DNA of 44,658 nt, taken from NCBI GenBank assembly GCA_030066135.1, contig JASJCD010000001.1:1-44658 (forward strand), in the 5' to 3' direction. This stretch comes from Desulfobacterales bacterium. Lineage in GTDB: Bacteria; Desulfobacterota; Desulfobacteria; Desulfobacterales; UBA5852. The notes beneath the pieces were generated by a model. The model ran no database searches. It was not told the DNA's origin and was given only the letters and a program-made list of their open reading frames with translations. Shown in pieces: positions 8,507 through 18,046 of the stretch (the first letter of the stretch is position 1; every line of letters begins with the position of its first letter). Both the position numbers and the translations under genes were made by a program.

Positions 8507-8675
8507 GCGAGGGAATCCCTACAAATGGTGGGCAGTTCTTGGATGGAAGACCGGAGGCGCATCGCCACGATGGGAATCCGACCTGGGACCAAGGCGGTCG
8601 CAAACCCTGGTCCGCCTGCTTACTTCTGTATGGCCATAGCTTGAAATAATCACCCCTCGGGGAACAGACCCTCAC
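8507..8675 (-). ncRNA. ssrS: Candidate 6S RNA
   Basis: The 319-base gap between DUF6909 and the YeeE genes is non-coding but highly structured on the minus strand. GUGAGGG (8675-8669) pairs with CCCUCGC (8513-8507) to close a domain of about 169 nt, and an inner UCCC/GGGA continues the closing stem past a small internal loop. The 5' side then reads CCCCGAGGGGUGAUUAUUUC, similar to the CCCCUGAGCCGAUAUUUC stretch of Escherichia coli 6S RNA. A GGACCAGG/CCUUGGUCC hairpin lies in the middle. Length and rod-like closing fit 6S RNA, which binds the housekeeping RNA polymerase. The ends are approximate and no clear promoter was seen. Confidence 0.5.
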
Positions 8676-8729
8676 GAAAATCTGTTGGATACGTTTTCTC
8701 CGGCAGGTGCGCATGCGACCGACGGCCGG

Positions 8730-9254
8730 TTAGACCCCCTTTTTCTCAAACAGCCGGAACATCGCCAGACACAAAGATGCCAAGACGACGATCACGATCC
8801 AAGGCGACAGGCCCGTCGCCTGGGGCAGGGTGATCTTGCCCCATTGCCCCCAGGAAATGACAGTGGCTTTGGCCACCGGATAGAACAGCGCGTACAGCGC
8901 ACCCCCGGCCACCATACCCACCAAACCCCAGGCGGCGTCCAGACGTCCCTCGCCCAGGGCGCCCCCGGCCGTTCCGGGGCAGTAGCCCAGAAGCCCCCAG
9001 CCAATGCCGAAGACGGTGCCCCCCACGACCTGGGCACCAATTGACGTCGATTTGAGACTGAGCGCCACCATTCCCAGATCTTTGAGCACATAGATTCCGA
9101 CGGCCGCCACCAGGATGGCGGACAGCATGAATTTAAATATGGTCATGTCTTTCAGACGCAGGGCACCCACCTGGCGGTCGTAGCGCAATACCTCCGCGCG
9201 CTGCAGCAAGATACCGAATAAAATCCCCGTTAGCAGTCCGTATAGCAAGCTCAT
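8730..9254 (-). CDS. YeeE/YedE family transporter, second half-size subunit
   Basis: A 174-residue membrane protein with about five hydrophobic helices, of the sulfur-transport (DUF395/YeeE-YedE) superfamily, DUF6691-like. The signature is GGTVFGIGWGLLGYCPGTAGGALGEG, which carries the conserved Cys expected to relay thiosulfate or a related sulfur species through the pore. The start at 9254 has AAGGAG seven bases upstream and follows its partner by 15 bases. Full-length YeeE proteins hold both halves in one chain; here they are separate. YedE-type proteins have also been linked to selenium handling, relevant given two selenoprotein genes in the window, but the substrate is not decided by sequence. 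Confidence 0.85.
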   Translation of the reverse strand: MSLLYGLLTGILFGILLQRAEVLRYDRQVGALRLKDMTIFKFMLSAILVAAVGIYVLKDLGMVALSLKSTSIGAQVVGGTVFGIGWGLLGYCPGTAGGALGEGRLDAAWGLVGMVAGGALYALFYPVAKATVISWGQWGKITLPQATGLSPWIVIVVLASLCLAMFRLFEKKGV

Positions 9255-9269
9255 TGTATTCTCCTTGGT

Positions 9270-9788
9270 CTAATCGCGGTAGAGCAGTTTGGCGGTGATC
9301 CATCCGCCGACGAAGAAAAAGGTAAGGGCCACAAAACCGCTGACGGCAAGTTGGGCCAATCCGCTGAGACCGTGGCCGCTGGGGCACCCCCCGGCCAGGC
9401 GGGCGCCGAAAATCAGAATGGCACCACCGACAAAGGCGGTCAGGTTGCGCCACAGCGGGCGCTCACCAAAGCGCTCGGCCCACATGGTGGGAACAGGCTG
9501 CAATTTAAAGGTGCCCGAAGCCAGCGAGGCGCCCAGGCCTCCCAGAGCTATGCCCACGACAAACAGCACCTGCCAGTTGGGGATCGAATCCGGGCCGAAC
9601 TTGCCGCCTTTGGTGGTGAAATATTCGATACGGCCGGTATCGATCCCGGCCACCGCTTCAATTTTGGCCGCCGTGCGGGCAAAGGTGGTGGACGCTCCGA
9701 AATACTTGCCAGCCACCAGCACCGACAGGGTCAGCAAGACACCAGTCAATGCGCCGGCGATGTACGGGTTCCAGGTATTCGATTGCAT
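9270..9788 (-). CDS. YeeE/YedE family transporter, first half-size subunit
   Basis: A 172-residue membrane protein carrying the YeeE hallmark AGGCPSGHGLSGLAQLAVSGF with its conserved Cys near the C-terminus. There are four to five hydrophobic helices and a periplasmic-looking loop (GRIEYFTTKGGKFGPDSIPNW). The track ORF starts at 9902, but ATG 9788 has AGGAG six bases upstream and begins just before the first helix. The gene precedes its other half (8730-9254), forming a two-gene operon likely importing thiosulfate or another small sulfur (or selenium) compound. Confidence 0.87.
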   Translation of the reverse strand: MQSNTWNPYIAGALTGVLLTLSVLVAGKYFGASTTFARTAAKIEAVAGIDTGRIEYFTTKGGKFGPDSIPNWQVLFVVGIALGGLGASLASGTFKLQPVPTMWAERFGERPLWRNLTAFVGGAILIFGARLAGGCPSGHGLSGLAQLAVSGFVALTFFFVGGWITAKLLYRD

Positions 9789-9971
9789 AGGGTCTCCTTG
9801 TCTCAATTCGGGTCGGGCAGCGATCCGACCGTTCATGCGATGGGGAAAAGGCCTTTTTTTCAAACGCCAGGCCCATTGTCGCTGCTGGTATCTACTGATC
9901 ACCAGACCGCCAGAAGGTTACAAAAAAAGGAATCCTGGCCTTCCCGCCGGGATAGTGGCGGCACTTCAGGT

Positions 9972-10001
9972 TTGACAGGTATTTTATTCCTATTCTATCT
10001 T
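9972..10001 (+). promoter_or_regulatory. Candidate sigma70 promoter for ppdK
   Basis: TTGACA (9972-9977) and TATCTT (9996-10001) are separated by 18 bases in an AT-rich patch, about 165 bases upstream of the ppdK start. In the rest of the 377-base gap between the divergent yeeE and ppdK starts I see no gene or RNA. The small track ORFs here are not supported. Confidence 0.45.
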
Positions 10002-10165
10002 GGTGGTCACGGCCTGTTGGTTGCGCATTCGATCTGAATTCACGCACGGCCTGACCTTATGCATTCCGCCCGACTAAGAATCAATCAAGGCAATCCTGGC
10101 AGGGGTTGGCTAAATTGCCGCGGCCGCACCGTCTGAGGCCGGCATCGGCTGGAAAGGGAATCGCT

Positions 10166-12901
<2,736 letters not shown>

Positions 12902-13049
12902 GCCTCAAAACCGGGTGTCAGGTTTGTAAGGATGCCGCCTAAACCGCGAAATCAGCGGCTATCAAAAGAGGGGCATGCATGCCGGCGAAGGGCTGAACGC
13001 CCGCGCCGGTAGCTGCGCGCCGTTGCCTGCTGTCGGCCGGTCGCATCAT

Positions 13050-13068
13050 CCCGGGCCCCAGGCCCGGG
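13050..13068. terminator. Strong GC hairpin downstream of ppdK
   Basis: CCCGGGCC and GGCCCGGG form an eight-base-pair perfect stem around a CCA loop. It is about 150 bases after the ppdK stop and has no T-run, so it may be a transcription barrier or processing site rather than a classical terminator. The rest of 12902-13142 holds no supported gene. Confidence 0.3.
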
Positions 13069-13142
13069 AATCCCCCCGAGGGTGGGGAATAAGACGATGC
13101 CTGGGAATCCACCCGGAAATGGGGGCCTTGGATTGAAGCCCT

Positions 13143-13171
13143 TTGCGAAAGGCCGGCCGTTCGTGTATACT
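13143..13171 (+). promoter_or_regulatory. Candidate promoter of the kinase/ExbB/VWA operon
   Basis: TTGCGA (13143-13148) and TATACT (13166-13171) are spaced by exactly 17 bases, predicting a start near 13178 and a leader of about 160 nt. A second, weaker candidate lies downstream: TTGACA (13259) with TATTTC (13282), spacing 17. A perfect palindrome follows the first promoter immediately. Confidence 0.5.
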
Positions 13172-13181
13172 TTCAGTCAAC

Positions 13182-13195
13182 ATATCAGCTGATAT
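13182..13195. promoter_or_regulatory. Perfect 14-bp palindrome, operator candidate
   Basis: ATATCAGCTGATAT is a perfect inverted repeat lying just after the predicted transcription start of the operon, at about +5 to +18. A dimeric repressor bound here would block the promoter. No regulator gene is adjacent, so the protein is unknown. Confidence 0.4.
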
Positions 13196-13340
13196 TTCAT
13201 AATGTTAACTTTCAGGCCCCCCGCCGGAACATACCCACTGACAGCCTTGGCCGGCAACTTGACACATGGGGGCCCGATTCTTATTTCCGGATGTGAGCTT
13301 TGCATGCTCCCGTCCAAGGTTAATACATCCCAGGTTTGAA

Positions 13341-14288
13341 ATGATGAAAACATTGTTCCGATCAGCTGCGTACAGACAAATCGCTGTGACGATCCTGGGC
13401 GTATTCGGCATTGGCCTTCTGATCGGTGCGAACGCCGAGGCCCTCAGTCGAGACGAACGCATCGCTCAGGCCCGCCGGGACTGGCTGGTCGGCCTGGCCA
13501 CCGAAAGGCGGATTGCCGAGGATCTGGCCCGCTATAAATCATCGGACCAGGCCTCGCCGGAAGTCGTCCAGCTTTACGAAACCTATCTGGATCGCGTGCG
13601 GCGCCTTACCGCCGAAAAACGCAAGCTTCTGGATGCCCTCCAGGGCGACCGCAGCAAAGGATCGGCGTCGGCCCATTCGGGCGGTGCTAAAACGAAGTCA
13701 CCTTCTCAGCCCGTATACGATCCCCAGATTCCTGAAGATCAGGAACTTGACGAGATCCGGGCCCTGAATGCGGAACTCGACCGCTCGCTGGCGGCCTTCG
13801 ACGACATGCTCCTGCGAGAAATCGAACAGTCCCGCGTCGAATCCGAGCTCAAAATGCAGAAGTTGGCCCGTGAGGCCGCCCGGGCCGCCAGGTCACTGCG
13901 CGACCAAGGCCAGATGGAGGGCAGCGAAGACACCGAGCAGGGACTGAAAGAAGGCCAGAGCTCCACTGGCAGCGGGAATGAAACCGGAAAAATGGAAGGC
14001 GACCGGCAAGGAGAACAACAGCCGGCCGGGGGGGCCGCGGGCGAGCGTGACGCCGAGGCCAGCCAGAAAGAAAGTGGCCAGGGAACCGATCTGGCCCGCT
14101 CAGAGAACAGGCAAACCAAGGGCACCGCCTCCGGGGAAGCGGGGTCACCGGGCGAAGACGATAACATCAACACCCAGGATGACGATATTGTCGCCCGCCA
14201 GTTGCGGGAAGCTGCCGAAAAGGAAACCGATCCCGAGTTGAAAGAAAAGCTGTGGAAAGAGTACCGCGACTACAAAAAGAGTATTTAG
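13341..14288 (+). CDS. Membrane-anchored or secreted coiled-coil protein, unknown function
   Basis: First gene of the operon, not recognised as a named family. ATG 13341 (with an adjacent ATG 13344) gives 315 residues with a basic N-terminus and one hydrophobic segment (AVTILGVFGIGLLIGANAEA). That segment is either a signal peptide cleaved near ANAEA or an anchor. The rest is charged and helical, with heptad-like stretches around LTAEKRKLLDAL and LLREIEQSRVESELKMQKLAREAARAARSL. A low-complexity Gly/Glu/Gln/Ser linker follows (about residues 195-285) and a short acidic-helical tail ends in WKEYRDYKKSI. It probably acts in the periplasm as a spacer or scaffold. The track start at 13266 adds residues without a credible signal. 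The next ORF overlaps its 3' end. Confidence 0.72.
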   Translation: MMKTLFRSAAYRQIAVTILGVFGIGLLIGANAEALSRDERIAQARRDWLVGLATERRIAEDLARYKSSDQASPEVVQLYETYLDRVRRLTAEKRKLLDALQGDRSKGSASAHSGGAKTKSPSQPVYDPQIPEDQELDEIRALNAELDRSLAAFDDMLLREIEQSRVESELKMQKLAREAARAARSLRDQGQMEGSEDTEQGLKEGQSSTGSGNETGKMEGDRQGEQQPAGGAAGERDAEASQKESGQGTDLARSENRQTKGTASGEAGSPGEDDNINTQDDDIVARQLREAAEKETDPELKEKLWKEYRDYKKSI

Positions 14289-15562
14289 GGTTTCCCGACG
14301 CCAGTCTTACAGCGAGGACCGGTAAGCGCCAAAATCGACGGCGGCGTCCTGTGTTGGTTTCCCTGCTGGGATGTATATTGGTCACGGCTTTAAGCGGCTG
14401 CGCCAGCCACAGTTACAATGCCCGCAATGTGGAGGCCACCCCGATCCAGATCGCCCAGCAGGAGATTCCCGAAGCGGATCTGCTCGACGTGGGGATCGTC
14501 GTTTTTGAAAGCGCCGAGCTTACCGAGGAAGACATCGAGGACAAGGGCACCAACAACGAAATTCGGCAATCCGAGACCCATTTCATTCCCTGCCACCTGC
14601 GCAATACTCTGCAGCGCAGCGCTCAGTGGGGAGCGGTACGCGTCATACCGGAAGAAAGCAGCACCCATGATGTTCTGCTCACCGGCACCATATTGGAATC
14701 CAACGGCCAGGAACTCGTCATTAAAATCAAGGCCACCGATGCCCGCGGCCGCCTCTGGTACGAGGAGACCTATCGTCAGGAAGCCACCGGGGTCTCCTAT
14801 AAAGACAATATCCCGTGGGAGCAGGATGCCTATCAAAACCTTTATAATACGATTGCCAACGATCTGGCCGACCATCGCAAGAAACTCCCGGCCGGTTCAG
14901 TCGACCGGATCCGTTCGATCGCCAAACTGCAATTTGCCCGGGACTTCGCCCCCGATGCCTACGAAGACTACCTCGTCGAAAATGACGATCAGGAAGTGAC
15001 TTTAAACCGCCTGCCGGCGGACGACGATCCCCAGATGGCCCGCCTGATGACCATCCGCGAGCGTGACCACATGTATATCGACACGCTAAATCAATACTAC
15101 GACGGCTTTTATGCCGGAATGTGGCCGGCCTACGAGAATTGGCGCAAGCTGGATCTGACCGAACGGCTGGCCCGGGAGGAAATCGAAAAATCCGCCATGC
15201 TGCGCAAAGCCGGCGGCGCCATGTTGGTGGCCCTGGCCATTTTGCTGGAAGTGACCCAGTCGGGGGCCGGGAATATGCTTCAGGGCGTGATGGCGGTTTC
15301 CGGCGGGCAGGTGTTCATGAGCGGTATCAACCTCTCCAAGCAAGCGGAAATGCACTCGGCGGCCATCGCGGAGCTGAGCGAATCGTTCGGGGCGGATATG
15401 GAACCGGTCAATCTGGAGCTCAAGGGCCAAACCTATGAACTGACCGGTTCAGCCCAAGAGCAATATCGGCAATGGCGGGCGCTCTTGCGTCAGATCTACC
15501 TGCGGGAAACCGGTTTCGAACCTGTCGCGGACGACGGCCCTGACGTGAGCGTGGCCGATTAA
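14252..15562 (+). CDS. Putative outer-membrane or periplasmic lipoprotein, unknown function
   Basis: Contains a lipobox (LVTALSGC, about residues 42-49) after a basic stretch (RQNRRRRP) and a hydrophobic run, so it should be lipidated and exported. The mature part starts ASHSYNARNVEATPI and has a mixed domain (LLDVGIVVFESAELTEEDIED, WGAVRVIPEESSTHDVLLTGTI) resembling ligand- or partner-binding folds of envelope lipoproteins. A helical part follows, with a Gly-rich hydrophobic segment (AGGAMLVALAILLEVTQSGAGNML). No named family was recognised. The start is uncertain: GTG 14252 overlaps the upstream gene by 37 bases and gives an unusually long n-region, while GTG 14351 would give a short one without the arginines. 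It is co-transcribed with its neighbours. Confidence 0.7.
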   Translation: MERVPRLQKEYLGFPDASLTARTGKRQNRRRRPVLVSLLGCILVTALSGCASHSYNARNVEATPIQIAQQEIPEADLLDVGIVVFESAELTEEDIEDKGTNNEIRQSETHFIPCHLRNTLQRSAQWGAVRVIPEESSTHDVLLTGTILESNGQELVIKIKATDARGRLWYEETYRQEATGVSYKDNIPWEQDAYQNLYNTIANDLADHRKKLPAGSVDRIRSIAKLQFARDFAPDAYEDYLVENDDQEVTLNRLPADDDPQMARLMTIRERDHMYIDTLNQYYDGFYAGMWPAYENWRKLDLTERLAREEIEKSAMLRKAGGAMLVALAILLEVTQSGAGNMLQGVMAVSGGQVFMSGINLSKQAEMHSAAIAELSESFGADMEPVNLELKGQTYELTGSAQEQYRQWRALLRQIYLRETGFEPVADDGPDVSVAD

Positions 15563-15634
15563 AACCGTGGACGCCATCACTGTTTCAGGCCGCCTTTCGG
15601 CCGCTGCCCGCTGCTGAGTGCCCAGGTCGGACCT

Positions 15635-18046
15635 ATGCCGCCTCCAATCCCTTCATCCATTCGTCCACAACAGATTCTCGGCGATCGTTTCGAGCTGCTC
15701 GCGCTTCTGGGCCGGGGGGGCATGGGGGAGGTCTGGCTCACACGGGATCTCGAATTGGAGGTCCGCATTGCGCTGAAACTTTTGCATCCGCGTCTGGCCG
15801 CCGCCGAGGGCGCAGTTGCGTTCATGAAAAACGAATGCCGGGCCGCCCGCCGTCTGACCCACCCCAATATCGTACGTGTCTACGATTTCCACCAGCAGGA
15901 CGATCTGGCGTTCATTTCCATGGAGTGGATCGAGGGTCCCACCTTTGATCGCTGGATGCTTTCTGACGGAACCGATCAGTTGCAACCGGTCCGCGTGCTG
16001 GGCACGGTGGCCGATGCCCTGGACCATATCCATGGGCAGGGGCTGGTGCATCGCGATGTCAAGGCCCGCAACATCCTGATGACCCCGCACGGGCAGCCGA
16101 AATTGACCGATTTTGGCATTGTCGGTCTATGGCGTTTCCAGGAGGACATGCTGAACATCCAGACCGGAGGATCCGCCGCGGGCATGAGCCCCCAGCAGCG
16201 CGAAGGCCACCCTCCGGATCCGGCCGACGATATCTATGCTCTGGGGGTACTGCTGCAGGTGACGCTGGCCGGTGGCCCCAACCCGGCTGTCACCCTGGAC
16301 CTCCCCGGGTCTGACGAAACCGTGGTTCCCGAGATAGAGACGCCCGCGCCTTCAGCCGCCTGGAACACTGGCGCACTGCTGCAGTTGGCCGCCCAGATGC
16401 AGGCGTCTTCCCGCCGCGCGCGCCCCGCCAGCATGACCGTTGTCCGGGATACCATCGATACCGCTCTTGCCGCTGCGGCTGAGAGCACCATGCCGCCGAA
16501 TGCCGACGTCCACCCGCTGGTTGACGACCGGACGTCAAGGACTGCCGACCATGTCGCGCCGCAATCGTACACGCCCGGTAAAGACATCTCAGCCCCGCCC
16601 TCACGGCGGCCGCCCCCATACTGGGGACTGGGCCTGGTCATGGCGGCCGTGGGGTTGATGGCCGCCGGTATCTGGCTCATCACCGTACTGGCCCCCAAGC
16701 CGCCGGTCGCCACGACGCCGGCGGCGTCCCCCGGGCCGGCAGCGGTTGCACCGCCGGCACCATCCGCAGGCCCCGACGGCGGAACCCGTCTGACACGCGC
16801 CCCCCAGGAAACGGCGCCGGGACCGGATCTCATTACGGCCGAAAAGAGCATGGCCCTCTGGCTGCGCCTCAACGAACAGCTCAAAGAGGCACATGCGGCA
16901 GACTGGGCGGCGGAACGGCTCGAACAAATTGAAACGCGCGCGCAAGCCGCCGATGCCGCCATGATGGCCCGCGACTATACCGGGGCCGCGGAAACCTATG
17001 GCGCCGCCGTCGCGGAAGGCGAAGCCCTGCTGGCCGAACGCGAGACCCGGTATGCGGCCGCAATGCAGGCCGGCGCGGAGGCCCTGCAGGCGGAGCGGCC
17101 TGCCAAGGCCCGCGATCATTTTTCATGGGCCCTCAGGATAAAGCCGGGCGATGCCGCTGCCAGCCAGGGTCTAGCGGCCGCCGATATACTTACAAAGGTC
17201 ATGGTGCAGATGGACGCCGGGCGCTCCCATGAAAGGGAGGGGCGCTACGAGCTGGCGCTGGCGGACTATGAGGCCGTGCTCGCGATCGACGGCGATTTTA
17301 TCCCGGCCCGGGAAGCCGTGGACCGCCTGCGGGAACAGATCGCCGCAACCCAGTATAATCGTCTGGTGGCCGATGGCCTGAGTGCCTATCACCAGAACCG
17401 GCTGAATGAGGCCCGCGGCCACATCAAGGAGGCCTTGCTCTATCGGCCAGGCGGCCATGAAGCCCGTGAAGCGTTGCGGCAAATCGACACGGCGGCGCGC
17501 AATCAGCGCATTGCACGCCTGCGGCAGAGAGGAAACAACGCCGAAAACAGGGAACAGTGGGATCAGGCCCTGAAAGCCTATGAAAATGCACTCGCCATCG
17601 ATCCGGCCCTCCAATTCGCCCGCGATGGTGCCGTGCGCAGTCGCGAGCGCATCCGCCTCGACAAGCGCCTGCGCTATTATCTCGACAATCCGGAGGTTCT
17701 GGCATCCGATCGTTATCTGCAGGAAGCGCGTCAGCTGCTGACGGCGATCGCGGCGCTGGAACCGCGCGGTCCCCGTCTGTCCGGGGAGATCCAAACCCTG
17801 GAAGCCCGAATCAAGGCCGCCCAGACCATCGTCCCCGTAACGCTGCTTTCGGACGGTCTGACAGAAGTGGCTGTGCTGCGTGTGGCCCGTCTGGGTCGCA
17901 TCACCCGCCGGACCCTTGATCTGCGCCCGGGCATCTATACCGTCGTCGGGGCGCGCAACGGTTACAAAGATGTCCGCCAAACCATCCGTGTTGAAGCGGA
18001 TCAGCAGGCCTTGCAGGTGTCGATCGCATGCAAAGAAAAGATCTGA
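15635..18046 (+). CDS. Transmembrane Ser/Thr protein kinase with TPR-like repeats
   Basis: An 803-residue Hanks-type kinase. The catalytic domain spans about residues 17-270: Gly-loop GRGGMGEV (26-33), ATP lysine K48 (ALKLL), alphaC glutamate E67, catalytic HRDVKARN (139-146) and DFG (159-161). All key residues are present, so it should be active. A Pro/Ala-rich linker leads to one membrane helix (about 328-354), then an extracytoplasmic Ala-rich helical region with tetratricopeptide-like repeats (SWALRIKPGDAAASQGLAA, YELALADYEAVLAIDGDF, DQALKAYENALAIDPALQF). The end is a PEGA-like beta module (LDLRPGIYTVVGARNGYKDV). It likely senses envelope or machine state and phosphorylates cytoplasmic targets. 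The FHA-domain protein encoded downstream is an obvious candidate partner. It overlaps the next gene by 19 bases. Confidence 0.93.
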   Translation: MPPPIPSSIRPQQILGDRFELLALLGRGGMGEVWLTRDLELEVRIALKLLHPRLAAAEGAVAFMKNECRAARRLTHPNIVRVYDFHQQDDLAFISMEWIEGPTFDRWMLSDGTDQLQPVRVLGTVADALDHIHGQGLVHRDVKARNILMTPHGQPKLTDFGIVGLWRFQEDMLNIQTGGSAAGMSPQQREGHPPDPADDIYALGVLLQVTLAGGPNPAVTLDLPGSDETVVPEIETPAPSAAWNTGALLQLAAQMQASSRRARPASMTVVRDTIDTALAAAAESTMPPNADVHPLVDDRTSRTADHVAPQSYTPGKDISAPPSRRPPPYWGLGLVMAAVGLMAAGIWLITVLAPKPPVATTPAASPGPAAVAPPAPSAGPDGGTRLTRAPQETAPGPDLITAEKSMALWLRLNEQLKEAHAADWAAERLEQIETRAQAADAAMMARDYTGAAETYGAAVAEGEALLAERETRYAAAMQAGAEALQAERPAKARDHFSWALRIKPGDAAASQGLAAADILTKVMVQMDAGRSHEREGRYELALADYEAVLAIDGDFIPAREAVDRLREQIAATQYNRLVADGLSAYHQNRLNEARGHIKEALLYRPGGHEAREALRQIDTAARNQRIARLRQRGNNAENREQWDQALKAYENALAIDPALQFARDGAVRSRERIRLDKRLRYYLDNPEVLASDRYLQEARQLLTAIAALEPRGPRLSGEIQTLEARIKAAQTIVPVTLLSDGLTEVAVLRVARLGRITRRTLDLRPGIYTVVGARNGYKDVRQTIRVEADQQALQVSIACKEKI

